Shown here: in pieces, positions 1 to 7,082 of the stretch
Numbering within the stretch: the stretch's first letter is position 1
Layout of the letters: each line of letters starts with the position of its first letter
Assembly (NCBI GenBank): GCA_910577805.1
Contig: CAJTOE010000059.1
Span: forward strand, 1-13,397
DNA: 13,397 bases
Origin: an uncultured Oscillospiraceae bacterium
GTDB lineage: Bacteria; Bacillota; Clostridia; Oscillospirales; Oscillospiraceae
Reading direction: 5' to 3'
Notes under the pieces: model-generated
Databases searched by the model: none
What the model was told of the DNA's origin: nothing
The model's input: only the letters and a program-made list of their open reading frames with translations
Position numbers and translations under genes: made by a program

Positions 1-72
1 CCCTGTCAGGGGGAGATGGCCGCAGGCCAGAGGGGGTAGGGAGGCACCGCCGCAGGCGGTGACGGATGAGGG
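1..72. repeat. Partial copy of palindromic intergenic repeat (truncated by window edge)
   Basis: Positions 40-72 match the reverse complement of 4238-4270 at about 31 of 33 bases, ending in the same GACGGATGAGGG terminus. Short hairpins are visible inside: CCC-TGTCA-GGG at 1-11, TGGCC-GCA-GGCCA near 17-29, and CCGCC-GCA-GGCGG near 48-60. The copy appears to continue beyond the left edge. It lies about 95 bases downstream of the metA stop. No clear U-tailed terminator for metA is seen in 73-167, so the repeat may form the 3' end of that transcript (inference). Confidence 0.75.
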
Positions 73-167
73 GGAGGAGGGAGGGCTGCACTACCTTACA
101 AATCAAGGTAAACGTCACTTCAAGGAGATTTTGCGTTTATCCGTCGTTACACAGAGAAAATCCCGCA

Positions 168-1082
168 TCAAACCCGCGAAATATCATACGGCGTAGTCTG
201 ATACACATAATAATTCAGCCAGTTGGTGTAAAACAACTGCGCCGCCGAACGCCACCGGACCTGGGGCGGATTTTTGGGGTCATTTTGGGGAAAATAGTTG
301 TCCGGAATATTGATCTCCAACCCCTTGTTCACATCCCGAAAATACTCGTTCGCCAGCGTGTCCGGGTCATACTCCGGGTGCCCCGTGATAAAGAACCGCC
401 GGTTGTCCGCGCTCTTCACCGCAAACACCCCCGCCTGCTCCGAAACCGCCAGAAGCTCCAGCTCCGGCCGGGCCTGGATGTCCTCCAGACGGTTTTCCGT
501 GTACCGGGAGTGGGGCACGTAAAACACATCGTCAAACCCCCGGAACAGCGGCGACTGCGGCCGGACCGCCTTGTGGGGAAACACACCGAATAACTTCTTG
601 GGCAGGCTGTATTTCGGAATGCCATAGTGATAATACAGCCCCGCCTGCGCCCCCCAGCAGATATGCAGGGTGGAGTGAACGTGCGTCTTGCTCCACTCCA
701 TGATCTCGCACAGCTCCCCCCAGTAGTCCACATCGGTGAAATCCAGATTTTCCACAGGAGCGCCGGTAATAATCATGCCGTCAAATTTCTTGTCCTTGAT
801 TTCGGAAAACGACGTATAAAAGGACTCCAAATGCCCCTCATCGGTGTTGTGGGACACATGGCTGAGGGTGCGCAAAAGCTCCACCTGGACCTGGAGAGGC
901 GAATTGGACAGCTTACGCAGAAGCTGGGTCTCGGTCACGATTTTGGTGGGCATCAGGTTCAAAATGAGCAGACTCAGGGGCCGGATATCCTGGTGGAGCG
1001 CACGGAACTCGGTCATTACGAAAATGTTCTCGTCCTCCAGCGTGGCCCGTGCGGGGAGGGAATCGGGGATTTGAATGGGCAT
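168..1082 (-). CDS. metA: Homoserine O-acyltransferase MetA (predicted O-acetyltransferase)
   Basis: This cytoplasmic enzyme acylates the hydroxyl of L-homoserine, the committed step of methionine synthesis. The 304-residue length is typical of the MetA/HTS family. The nucleophile Cys142 sits in ICWGAQAG and the His235/Glu237 pair in ITGHPEYD. Lys163, Ser192 and Arg249 occupy the substrate-contact positions known in E. coli MetA. Residue 111 is Glu (GAPVE). In characterised family members Glu here goes with acetyl-CoA use and Gly with succinyl-CoA use, so an acetyltransferase is predicted despite the usual 'succinyltransferase' label. The start is ATG preceded by GAAGGGAG 8 bases upstream, inside the 18-base gap after the DUF815 ATPase stop, so it is probably co-transcribed with that gene. 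No SAM riboswitch or T-box fits in this gap. Confidence 0.95.
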   Translation of the reverse strand: MPIQIPDSLPARATLEDENIFVMTEFRALHQDIRPLSLLILNLMPTKIVTETQLLRKLSNSPLQVQVELLRTLSHVSHNTDEGHLESFYTSFSEIKDKKFDGMIITGAPVENLDFTDVDYWGELCEIMEWSKTHVHSTLHICWGAQAGLYYHYGIPKYSLPKKLFGVFPHKAVRPQSPLFRGFDDVFYVPHSRYTENRLEDIQARPELELLAVSEQAGVFAVKSADNRRFFITGHPEYDPDTLANEYFRDVNKGLEINIPDNYFPQNDPKNPPQVRWRSAAQLFYTNWLNYYVYQTTPYDISRV

Positions 1083-1100
1083 GTAAAAAACTCCCTTCTG

Positions 1101-2300
1101 TTACGCCAGACTGGCGATAAACTGCCGGGCCGTCCGGGGGGAGCGGCCCGCGTGGCGGATCTCCCAAGTCATAGCCTGGGCGTGGAGCACATCTTTTTCC
1201 ATGGAGACGCCCGCCAGCCGGGCCAGATGGTCCACCAGGGCCAGATAGTCCGGCTTGTTCATGGTCAGGTAGGGAATGCGCAGGCCGAAGCGCTCGGCCA
1301 GGGCGGTTTTTTCCGAAATCGTCTCGAACGTATCCACCTCGTCTCCCGCCCGCTCGGCGAAGGTCTGACGGACCAGATGCCGCCGGTTGGAGGTGGCGTA
1401 AATCGCCACATTGACCGGCCGGCGTTCCAGGCCGCCCTCCAGGATGGTTTTCAGGGCGGAATAGGTGTTGTCGTCCTGGTCAAAGGCCAGGTCGTCGATG
1501 AACAGAATGAATTTCTGCTTGCGTCCCGCCAGAGAGCGGATAAGCTGGGGCAGGCCGTGGAGGCAGTTTTTCTGGACCTCGATCAGCCTGAGCGCCTCAA
1601 AGCCGGGGATGTACAGCATGGATTTTACCGTCGCGGACTTGCCGGTGCCGCTGTCGCCGAACAGCAGGACGTTGTTGACCTGCTTTCCCTCCAGCATGGG
1701 GCGGGTGTTGGCAATGACCTGATTGCGCTGATGCTCGTAGCCCAACAGCTCCTCCGGCCGGGGGCAGTCCGGGTCCTCCACCGGGACCAGGCCCTCTCCC
1801 TCCCAGAGGAAGGTCCGGTAACGGCCGAAAAAGCCCGCGCCGTTTTGCTGGTAAAAGGCGGTCACCGTGTCGAAATCGAAGGGGGCGGAGGCGTACCACC
1901 GGGGCAGGTTAGCCAGCACCGGGGCGTATTCCTCGCCGGGGAGCAGGTCCTTCATGGCCTGGATGTACTTGTCACAGTCCGTCCGGGCCAGGAGGGCCAG
2001 ATTTTCAATCTCCCGCCGGGCGCAGTTCTCCAGCGCCGGGTCGCTGCCGCCGCGCTCCACCAGCCGGGCGTAGGAGGACTCCTGATAGCGCAGGCGGTCC
2101 CAGAGGAAATCGCCCAGGCCGAAATGGCCCTCCTGGCGCAGGGCGGAAAAGATCTCCGCGTAAGCGTCCAGGGCACATTCCCCCTGGCGGGAGACGATGC
2201 AGTTTAGAAATTGCCTCAGATGGACCATGACCGGCTCATGGAGCAGGGGGCGGTAAGCGGACAGGCCCAGCAGGGCGGCCCGCATGGTGTTCAGATTCAT
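1101..2300 (-). CDS. DUF815-family AAA+ ATPase
   Basis: Predicted cytoplasmic P-loop ATPase of the DUF815 (PF05673) family, whose cellular role is not established. In the 399-residue product (numbering from ATG 2300) the Walker A motif GDSGTGKSA is near 215-223 and Walker B FILFIDDLAF near 264-273. A sensor-1-like ATSNRR is near 302-307, and a sensor-2-like GRSPRTARQF lies close to the C-terminus. The first roughly 190 residues are helical with no recognised domain, which is common in longer Firmicutes versions. The start ATG at 2300 was preferred over GTG at 2309: AAGGAG lies 8 bases before the ATG but directly abuts the GTG. The gene lies 46 bases downstream of the GH26-like gene and 18 bases upstream of metA on the same strand, so a shared transcript is likely. 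The family is sure; the function is unknown. Confidence 0.9.
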   Translation of the reverse strand: MNLNTMRAALLGLSAYRPLLHEPVMVHLRQFLNCIVSRQGECALDAYAEIFSALRQEGHFGLGDFLWDRLRYQESSYARLVERGGSDPALENCARREIENLALLARTDCDKYIQAMKDLLPGEEYAPVLANLPRWYASAPFDFDTVTAFYQQNGAGFFGRYRTFLWEGEGLVPVEDPDCPRPEELLGYEHQRNQVIANTRPMLEGKQVNNVLLFGDSGTGKSATVKSMLYIPGFEALRLIEVQKNCLHGLPQLIRSLAGRKQKFILFIDDLAFDQDDNTYSALKTILEGGLERRPVNVAIYATSNRRHLVRQTFAERAGDEVDTFETISEKTALAERFGLRIPYLTMNKPDYLALVDHLARLAGVSMEKDVLHAQAMTWEIRHAGRSPRTARQFIASLA

Positions 2301-2346
2301 AGCTGTCACTCCTTGATTTGGGTTGAGATGTCCGCAGGGACAGTTT

Positions 2347-4122
2347 TTACAGGTTCCATTTTCCGGCTAAACCCTCCCGGAACGCGTTTAGCGTCTCCTC
2401 CGTTTCATCCAGCCAGTAGGGCCGGGCGGGGTTGCCCGCCTCGTCGTAGTCCGCCGCGCTGAACCACACCGCAATGCGGATATTGGGGTAATCCCCCAGC
2501 CGCTGGAACATGTCCGTGATCCAGGCCGCCTTGTCGCCCCCCACGCTGCTGGAGGCAAACTCGGTGATGATCCAGGGGAAGCGGATAAAGTGAGGCTCGT
2601 ATTCCTCCTGCACCTTGTCATAAATCTCCCCAAAGCTGCGCCAGGTCTCCCCCTGGTAGGCATAGTACGTGCCGTTATTATAGCCCGTGACCCCCAGCAT
2701 GTGGACGTACTCGTTGCCGGGGTAGTAGGCCAGGGCGTTGTTCCACTTGGCCGGGGGGGCGGAGCGGTCGTTGGGGTTGTAAATCCAAATCAGGTTATTG
2801 GCCCCCTCCTCCTGGAAAATCCGGTAAATGCGCTGCCACACGGCGGTGTAAATGTGCGGGTCGCACAGGTTGTTCACACCGGAATAGCTGGTCCAGTCGG
2901 AGTTCATCTCGTTGCCCAGACGGAACAGGACCGTATGGCCCAAATCCCGGACGTTCCGGGCGAATTCCCGGATCGTTTCGTCCAATTCCCCCCGGTAAAT
3001 CGCAAGCTGCGGGGAGGGACCGAACAGGTCCATATTATTGCTGTCTGTAACCTGCAGGGTCAATTCCACAATGCGGTCCTGGTCCTTGGCCTCCTGCATC
3101 AGCTCCGCGGGGAACTCCATAGAGGGCAGGTGGACGTAGTAGAGGACGACTGGAAAATGGAAGTCCAGCTTTTCCTCCAGCTTTGGCAGTTCTCCATGAA
3201 AACCGTTCTGAACAAAATCCCCCATGAAAACGCCCCAGAGGGGGTCTTGGGATTGCTCCTGCAGGGAGTCATAGACTGTCTGCGTCTCAGCGGACCAGTT
3301 CGTTTGGCTGGTGTCGGGATAAAAGTCAGTCTGGTAATGCCCCTCGCCCACCGGGTCGAAGCACCGTAAATCGTTCTGCAATGTCTCGGCCAGCTGGGTA
3401 AAAGAATCGTTGGCCGTACTGTGGAACCGCCACACCACCCGGATATACTCCCGGCTTCCGGTGGGGAAAGCGCCGTAGAGATAGCTGTCATACTGCCCCT
3501 CGGTCAGCCCCTCCACCTTGGCGTGGAAGAGCAGCTCCCCCATCTGGCCCACATAGACCCGGTTGCTCTCCTGCCACTCCCGGTTGAGCAGGAAACGGTA
3601 TTCATAGTGCTCGATGTAGTCCTGGACGGTGTGGTCGGGGAAAAAGGGCAGAAATGTGGACAATTCAAAGGTAATGATATCTTTTTTGCTCTGGTAGGGG
3701 GCACGCTCACGGGAAATCGTCACATCGTAGTCCTCGCCCAGCACCGTGAGGAACAGCGGGGAGAGAGACTGGTCCAGCTCCACCTTCCCAGGGAAGGTCA
3801 ACTGCCAGCCGTCCAGGTAGTTCACGACGCGGGAGACGTCACGGTCCGGGTCGTAGTAGATTTTCTTGCAGTCGGCGGAGAAATCCAGCTTCTCTGCCTC
3901 GGCTCCGTCTACGTAGCGCACGATTTCCTCCGCGCTGCCGGACAGCCCGCCCAGCTCATGAACCGTATTTTCGGGGCTGAGGTGCAGGACCTCATATTTG
4001 ATGTTCCGCTTGAAGGAGAGCAGCCAGGGGTTCTGGGAGGAGAAGAACTCCCAGACACAGGCGGCAAGCCCCAGTACAAACAGAGCCAGGATGATTTTTT
4101 GCCAGCGTTTTAATTTTTTCAT
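2347..4122 (-). CDS. Exported/membrane-anchored GH26-like glycoside hydrolase
   Basis: A 591-residue protein with a basic N-terminus (KKLKRWQK) and hydrophobic stretch 10-24, followed by LAAC at 19-22. That fits either a lipoprotein signal (Cys22) or an uncleaved anchor, so the enzyme should act outside the membrane. Residues about 50-270 form a domain I do not recognise. Residues about 285-590 resemble glycoside hydrolase family 26 (beta-mannanase type). LFRLGNEMNSDW places the likely acid/base at Glu405, and WIITEFASSS places the likely nucleophile at Glu521, on strands of a TIM barrel; WIYNPNDRS and VTGYNNGTYY are further barrel-like segments. The exact polysaccharide (mannan, beta-glucan or other) cannot be read from sequence. 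The start ATG has GGAGG 6 bases upstream, and a promoter lies at 4161-4189. It is first in a probable operon with the DUF815 ATPase and metA, with no obvious functional link. Confidence 0.78.
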   Translation of the reverse strand: MKKLKRWQKIILALFVLGLAACVWEFFSSQNPWLLSFKRNIKYEVLHLSPENTVHELGGLSGSAEEIVRYVDGAEAEKLDFSADCKKIYYDPDRDVSRVVNYLDGWQLTFPGKVELDQSLSPLFLTVLGEDYDVTISRERAPYQSKKDIITFELSTFLPFFPDHTVQDYIEHYEYRFLLNREWQESNRVYVGQMGELLFHAKVEGLTEGQYDSYLYGAFPTGSREYIRVVWRFHSTANDSFTQLAETLQNDLRCFDPVGEGHYQTDFYPDTSQTNWSAETQTVYDSLQEQSQDPLWGVFMGDFVQNGFHGELPKLEEKLDFHFPVVLYYVHLPSMEFPAELMQEAKDQDRIVELTLQVTDSNNMDLFGPSPQLAIYRGELDETIREFARNVRDLGHTVLFRLGNEMNSDWTSYSGVNNLCDPHIYTAVWQRIYRIFQEEGANNLIWIYNPNDRSAPPAKWNNALAYYPGNEYVHMLGVTGYNNGTYYAYQGETWRSFGEIYDKVQEEYEPHFIRFPWIITEFASSSVGGDKAAWITDMFQRLGDYPNIRIAVWFSAADYDEAGNPARPYWLDETEETLNAFREGLAGKWNL

Positions 4123-4160
4123 AGAAGCCTCCAGGGGGCAAACGGCCCAAACTGCTTTCT

Positions 4161-4189
4161 ATTATAATAGAAGGGGAAGGATAAGGCAA
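4161..4189 (-). promoter_or_regulatory. Sigma-A type promoter for the GH26-DUF815-metA operon
   Basis: On the minus strand, TTGCCT (4184-4189) and a perfect TATAAT (4161-4166) are separated by 17 bases, placing the start of transcription about 30 bases before the hydrolase ATG. The -10 lies inside a perfect 16-base palindrome, TTCTATTATAATAGAA (4157-4172), which could be an operator or simply a consequence of AT-rich promoter sequence. Confidence 0.75.
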
Positions 4190-4237
4190 GATTTTTGTCA
4201 TGTGCCCTGCGGTTGGTAAAGTGGACTTTTGGTTTCA

Positions 4238-4399
4238 CCCTCATCCGTCACCGCCTGCGGCGGCGCCACCTTCCCCCGTGAGGGGGAAGGCTTCGGACAT
4301 TGGCACTTGCTTGACTGCACAGCAGTATCGATAGACGCTGTGAAAAGCCTTCCCCCCTGGCGGGGGAAGGTGGCTGGCCGGAGGCCAGACGGATGAGGG
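4238..4399. repeat. MITE/REP-like inverted-repeat element, 162 bp
   Basis: The ends are perfect 12-base inverted repeats, CCCTCATCCGTC (4238-4249) and GACGGATGAGGG (4388-4399). Each half carries a C-rich/G-rich hairpin, CCTTCCCCC...GGGGGAAGG, at 4269-4290 and 4348-4370, flanked by AAGGCTT/AAGCCTT. Smaller hairpins sit near the ends (4251-4263 and 4374-4388). The centre (about 4294-4343) is not palindromic and has no coding signal. It carries no transposase, so if mobile it would depend on an enzyme elsewhere. A related copy lies at 1-72. It separates the divergent promoters at 4161-4189 and 4440-4468. The remainder of 4123-4503 shows only the two promoters and leader sequence. Confidence 0.85.
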
Positions 4400-4439
4400 G
4401 GGGCATCCCCGCCCACTCAAAGATTTCCCCATTCACATC

Positions 4440-4468
4440 TGGACAAATCAACTTTAGTCTGCTAAAAT
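4440..4468 (+). promoter_or_regulatory. Sigma-A type promoter for the scrK-lysA-lrgAB operon
   Basis: TGGACA (4440-4445) and TAAAAT (4463-4468) are separated by 17 bases; five of six bases match consensus in each box. Transcription would start near 4475 and leave a leader of about 30 bases. That leader holds AGGAGG at 4488-4493, 10 bases before the ATG at 4504. Confidence 0.75.
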
Positions 4469-4503
4469 AAATATACATTCAGGAAAGAGGAGGTCGTGTT
4501 GCA

Positions 4504-5442
4504 ATGCTTGACATTACAGCCATCGGCGAAGTGCTGATTGACCTGACGCAGACTGGGTTCAATGAAAATGGAATCCCCCTCTTTGCGGCCAATCCCGGCG
4601 GGGCTCCCGCCAACGTAGCGGTTGCCGCAGCCCGGCTGGGGGCCAAAACCGCCTTTGCCGGAAAAGTGGGCCGTGACGGCTTTGGAACCTACCTGCGCCA
4701 GGTCTTGTCGGACAACGGCGTGGACGTGTCCAGGCTGCGGAGTGGGAAGGAACCCACTACCATGGCCATCGTCTCAGTGGACGCCAGCGGGGAGCGGGAT
4801 TTCCAGTTTGTCCGGGGCAGTGACTGTACCATCACCCCGGAGGAGGTGGACGAAAAGCTGGTGGAGCGCAGCAAGGTGCTGCATTTCGGCTCGGTCAGCC
4901 TCACCCGCGGCACTGCCCGGAACGCCACGATTTTTGCGGCCCGCAGCGCCCGTCAGGCGGGGGTGCTGGTGAGCTATGACCCCAACTACCGCGCCGCGCT
5001 CTGGTCCAGCGAACGGGAGGCACAGGAGTGGATGTGCATTCCCCTGCCGCTGGTGGACGTACTTAAAATTTCCGAGGAGGAGCTGCCCCTGCTCACCGGG
5101 ACCCGCGACCTGGACGAGGGGACCCGCCTTCTGGAGGCCCGCGGCATCCGGCTGATTTTGGTCACCCTGGGGTCTGAGGGCGTGTTCTGCCGCTGGCAGG
5201 GGGACAGCTGGAGCCAGCCCGGAGAAAAGGTGCGGGTGGCGGATACCAACGGCGCGGGAGACACGTTCTTCGGCGCGGTGCTCAGCCGCCTGTGCCAGCG
5301 GGAGGGCAAAAAGCCGCTGGAGGACCTGTCCGCCGGGGAATTGCAGGAGATTTTGACCTTTGCCAACCGGGCCGCGTCCATCACCTGCTCCCGCAGCGGA
5401 GCCATCCCGGCTATGCCCACATTAGAGGAGATGAAACAGTGA
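4504..5442 (+). CDS. scrK: Fructokinase, PfkB/ribokinase family
   Basis: Cytoplasmic sugar kinase predicted to phosphorylate fructose with ATP to fructose 6-phosphate. The 312-residue protein has the PfkB layout: N-terminal AIGEVLIDL, glycine-rich signature 1 NPGGAPANVAVAAARLG (30-46), YDPNYR at 158-163, and signature 2 DTNGAGDTFFGAV (247-259) with catalytic Asp253. The GEVLIDL and GGAPANVA style is that of bacterial fructokinases rather than ribokinases, though specificity for another ketose or related sugar cannot be excluded. It is the first gene of a plus-strand operon and overlaps the next gene by 4 bases (GTGA). Neither a PTS nor a sucrose hydrolase gene lies beside it in this window. 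Confidence 0.88.
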   Translation: MLDITAIGEVLIDLTQTGFNENGIPLFAANPGGAPANVAVAAARLGAKTAFAGKVGRDGFGTYLRQVLSDNGVDVSRLRSGKEPTTMAIVSVDASGERDFQFVRGSDCTITPEEVDEKLVERSKVLHFGSVSLTRGTARNATIFAARSARQAGVLVSYDPNYRAALWSSEREAQEWMCIPLPLVDVLKISEEELPLLTGTRDLDEGTRLLEARGIRLILVTLGSEGVFCRWQGDSWSQPGEKVRVADTNGAGDTFFGAVLSRLCQREGKKPLEDLSAGELQEILTFANRAASITCSRSGAIPAMPTLEEMKQ

Positions 5443-6698
5443 AAAAAACCTTTGTAACCAAGGCGCAGCTGGAGCAGCTCTGCCAGAGCTTCCCCACGCC
5501 CTTCCATCTGTACGACGAAAAAGGCATCCGGGAGAACGCCCGGCGGGTCAACGCGGCCTTTGCCTGGAACCCCGGCTTCCGGGAGTTTTTCGCCGTAAAA
5601 GCCACCCCCAATCCCCAGCTGCTCAAGCTCCTGCGGGAGGAGGGCTGCGGCGTGGACTGCTCCTCGCTGACGGAGCTGATGATGTCCCAGCGCTGCGGCT
5701 TCTCCGGCGGGGAGATCATGTTCTCCTCCAACGACACCCCGGCAGAGGAATTTGCTCTGGCCGGCCAGCTTGGGGCGACCATCAATCTGGACGACATCAG
5801 CCACATCGACTTTTTGCAGCGGACCATTGGCCGTATCCCCAAAAAAATCTCCTGCCGGTTCAACCCAGGCGGGACCTTCACCCTGGGGGAGAGCAAAGAG
5901 GGGTTCCAGGTGATGGACAACCCCGGCCAGGCCAAGTACGGCCTGACCCGTCCCCAGATGACCGAGGCGTTCAAACGCCTGCGGGAGCTGGGCGCGGAGG
6001 AGTTCGGCATCCACGCCTTTCTGGCCTCCAACACCATTTCCAACGAGTACTACCCCGCCCTGGCGGCAATCCTGTTCCGCACGGCCGTGGAGCTGAAGAA
6101 CGAGACCGGGGCGCACATCACGTTCATCAACCTGTCCGGCGGCGTGGGCATCCCCTACCGCCCGGAGCAGCCCGCAAATGACATTGCGGTCATTGGCGAG
6201 GGCGTGCGGAAGGCCTTTGAGGAAATTCTGGTCCCCGCCGGGATGGGAGACGTGTCCCTGTGTACCGAGCTGGGCCGGTTCATGCTGGCCCCCTACGGCC
6301 ATCTGGTCACGCGGGTCCTCCACCAGAAGCACACCCACAAGGAGTATATCGGCGTGGACGCCTGCGCCGCAAACCTGATGCGCCCGGCCATCTACGGGGC
6401 GTACCACCACATTACGGTCATGGGCAAGGAGGACGCGCCCTGCGACCACATGTATGACGTAACCGGGTCCCTGTGTGAGAACAGCGACAAATTCGCCATC
6501 GACCGGATGCTGCCGGAGATCGAAACCGGGGACCTGCTGGTCATTCACGACACCGGCGCCCACGGCCACTCCATGGGCTATCAGTACAACGGCCGCCTGC
6601 GCTCGGCGGAGGTACTGCTCCAGGAGGACGGGACCGCCCGCCTCATCCGCCGTGCCGAAACGCCGGAGGACTACTTTGCCACCTGTATCTGGGACTGA
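5439..6698 (+). CDS. lysA: Diaminopimelate decarboxylase-like, fold-type III PLP enzyme
   Basis: Predicted PLP-dependent decarboxylase of the alanine-racemase fold, most likely converting meso-diaminopimelate to lysine. The 419-residue product begins at GTG 5439, which overlaps the kinase stop as GTGA and has GAGGAG 8 bases upstream; a start further upstream inside the kinase gene was rejected. Lys54 in FFAVKATPNP should form the PLP Schiff base. LSGGVGIPY (232-240) is the phosphate-binding loop, and ELGR (277-280) matches the usual EPGR. Cys346 in GSLCENSDKF corresponds to the active-site CESGD cysteine. Several canonical LysA motifs differ: HAFLASN (192-198) stands where HxGS-type residues are usual, and GAH (373-375) replaces GAY. 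These look like features of a clostridial/Bacteroides subfamily rather than damage. A different D-amino-acid or polyamine-related substrate remains possible. Confidence 0.82.
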   Translation: MKKTFVTKAQLEQLCQSFPTPFHLYDEKGIRENARRVNAAFAWNPGFREFFAVKATPNPQLLKLLREEGCGVDCSSLTELMMSQRCGFSGGEIMFSSNDTPAEEFALAGQLGATINLDDISHIDFLQRTIGRIPKKISCRFNPGGTFTLGESKEGFQVMDNPGQAKYGLTRPQMTEAFKRLRELGAEEFGIHAFLASNTISNEYYPALAAILFRTAVELKNETGAHITFINLSGGVGIPYRPEQPANDIAVIGEGVRKAFEEILVPAGMGDVSLCTELGRFMLAPYGHLVTRVLHQKHTHKEYIGVDACAANLMRPAIYGAYHHITVMGKEDAPCDHMYDVTGSLCENSDKFAIDRMLPEIETGDLLVIHDTGAHGHSMGYQYNGRLRSAEVLLQEDGTARLIRRAETPEDYFATCIWD

Positions 6699-6707
6699 GG
6701 TGCCGCT

Positions 6708-7082
6708 ATGAATATTATGGCCGAGCTGGCATTGATTTTCGGCGTCTGCCTGGCGGGGGAGGGCATCTCCGCCGTCCTGCCCTTCGCCTTCCCCGCCAGC
6801 GTCATTGCGATGCTTCTGCTGGGGGCGCTGCTTTTCTTCAAAATCCTAAAAACCCGGCATATCGAAAGGGCCTCCCATTTTCTGGCGGGGAATATGGCGT
6901 TTTTCTTCCTGCCCACCTGCGTGGGCGTGATGGAACACCTGGACGCCATCATGGGCCAGCTGGCCCCCTTCCTGCTGATCGCCTTTATCACCACGCCGGT
7001 GGTCTATTTCGTCACCGCCTGGACCGTCCAGCTGACCGTGCGCCTGATGGGCAAACAGAAAGGGGGAACCAGCCATGCTTGA
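6708..7082 (+). CDS. lrgA: CidA/LrgA family membrane protein
   Basis: A 124-residue integral membrane protein with four hydrophobic segments (about 4-20, 28-46, 58-75 and 83-110). It has the family features FPASVIAMLLL near 28-38 and HFLAGNMAFFFLP near 57-69. LrgA/CidA proteins pair with LrgB/CidB. The pair was first described as holin/antiholin-like modulators of autolysis; homologues are known to carry pyruvate (Bacillus PftAB) or glycolate/glycerate (plant PLGG1). The start ATG has GAGG 7 bases upstream and lies 9 bases after the decarboxylase stop. The 3' end overlaps lrgB by 8 bases, which supports translational coupling. In this operon a small organic-acid transport role seems at least as likely as control of lysis (inference). 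Confidence 0.85.
   Translation: MNIMAELALIFGVCLAGEGISAVLPFAFPASVIAMLLLGALLFFKILKTRHIERASHFLAGNMAFFFLPTCVGVMEHLDAIMGQLAPFLLIAFITTPVVYFVTAWTVQLTVRLMGKQKGGTSHA

Noticed and set aside
1083..1100. SAM riboswitch or T-box ahead of metA
   Set aside because: Only 18 bases separate metA from the upstream gene, containing just the ribosome binding site.
627..2207. 526-residue plus-strand open frame
   Set aside because: It is antisense to the DUF815 ATPase and metA, lacks recognisable motifs, and is a by-product of high-GC codon bias in the true genes, which have Walker motifs and ribosome binding sites.
2301..2309. GTG at 2309 as start of the DUF815 gene
   Set aside because: The AAGGAG sequence abuts this GTG with no spacing, whereas ATG 2300 has an 8-base spacing.
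3421..4113. 230-residue plus-strand open frame (and the similar one at 2590-3369)
   Set aside because: Both are antisense to the GH26-like gene, with no motif and no promoter or ribosome binding site.
4238..4399. CRISPR array or coding gene in the repeat region
   Set aside because: There are only two inverted arms, no regular spacer pattern and no supported reading frame.
5292..5438. Longer N-terminus for the decarboxylase, starting inside the kinase gene
   Set aside because: It would overlap the kinase by about 150 bases. GTG 5439 has GAGGAG at proper spacing and gives the normal LysA length.
4986..6569. 527-residue minus-strand open frame
   Set aside because: Antisense to the kinase and lysA genes, with low-complexity G/V/A/L composition and no ribosome binding site. 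The plus-strand genes carry clear family motifs.
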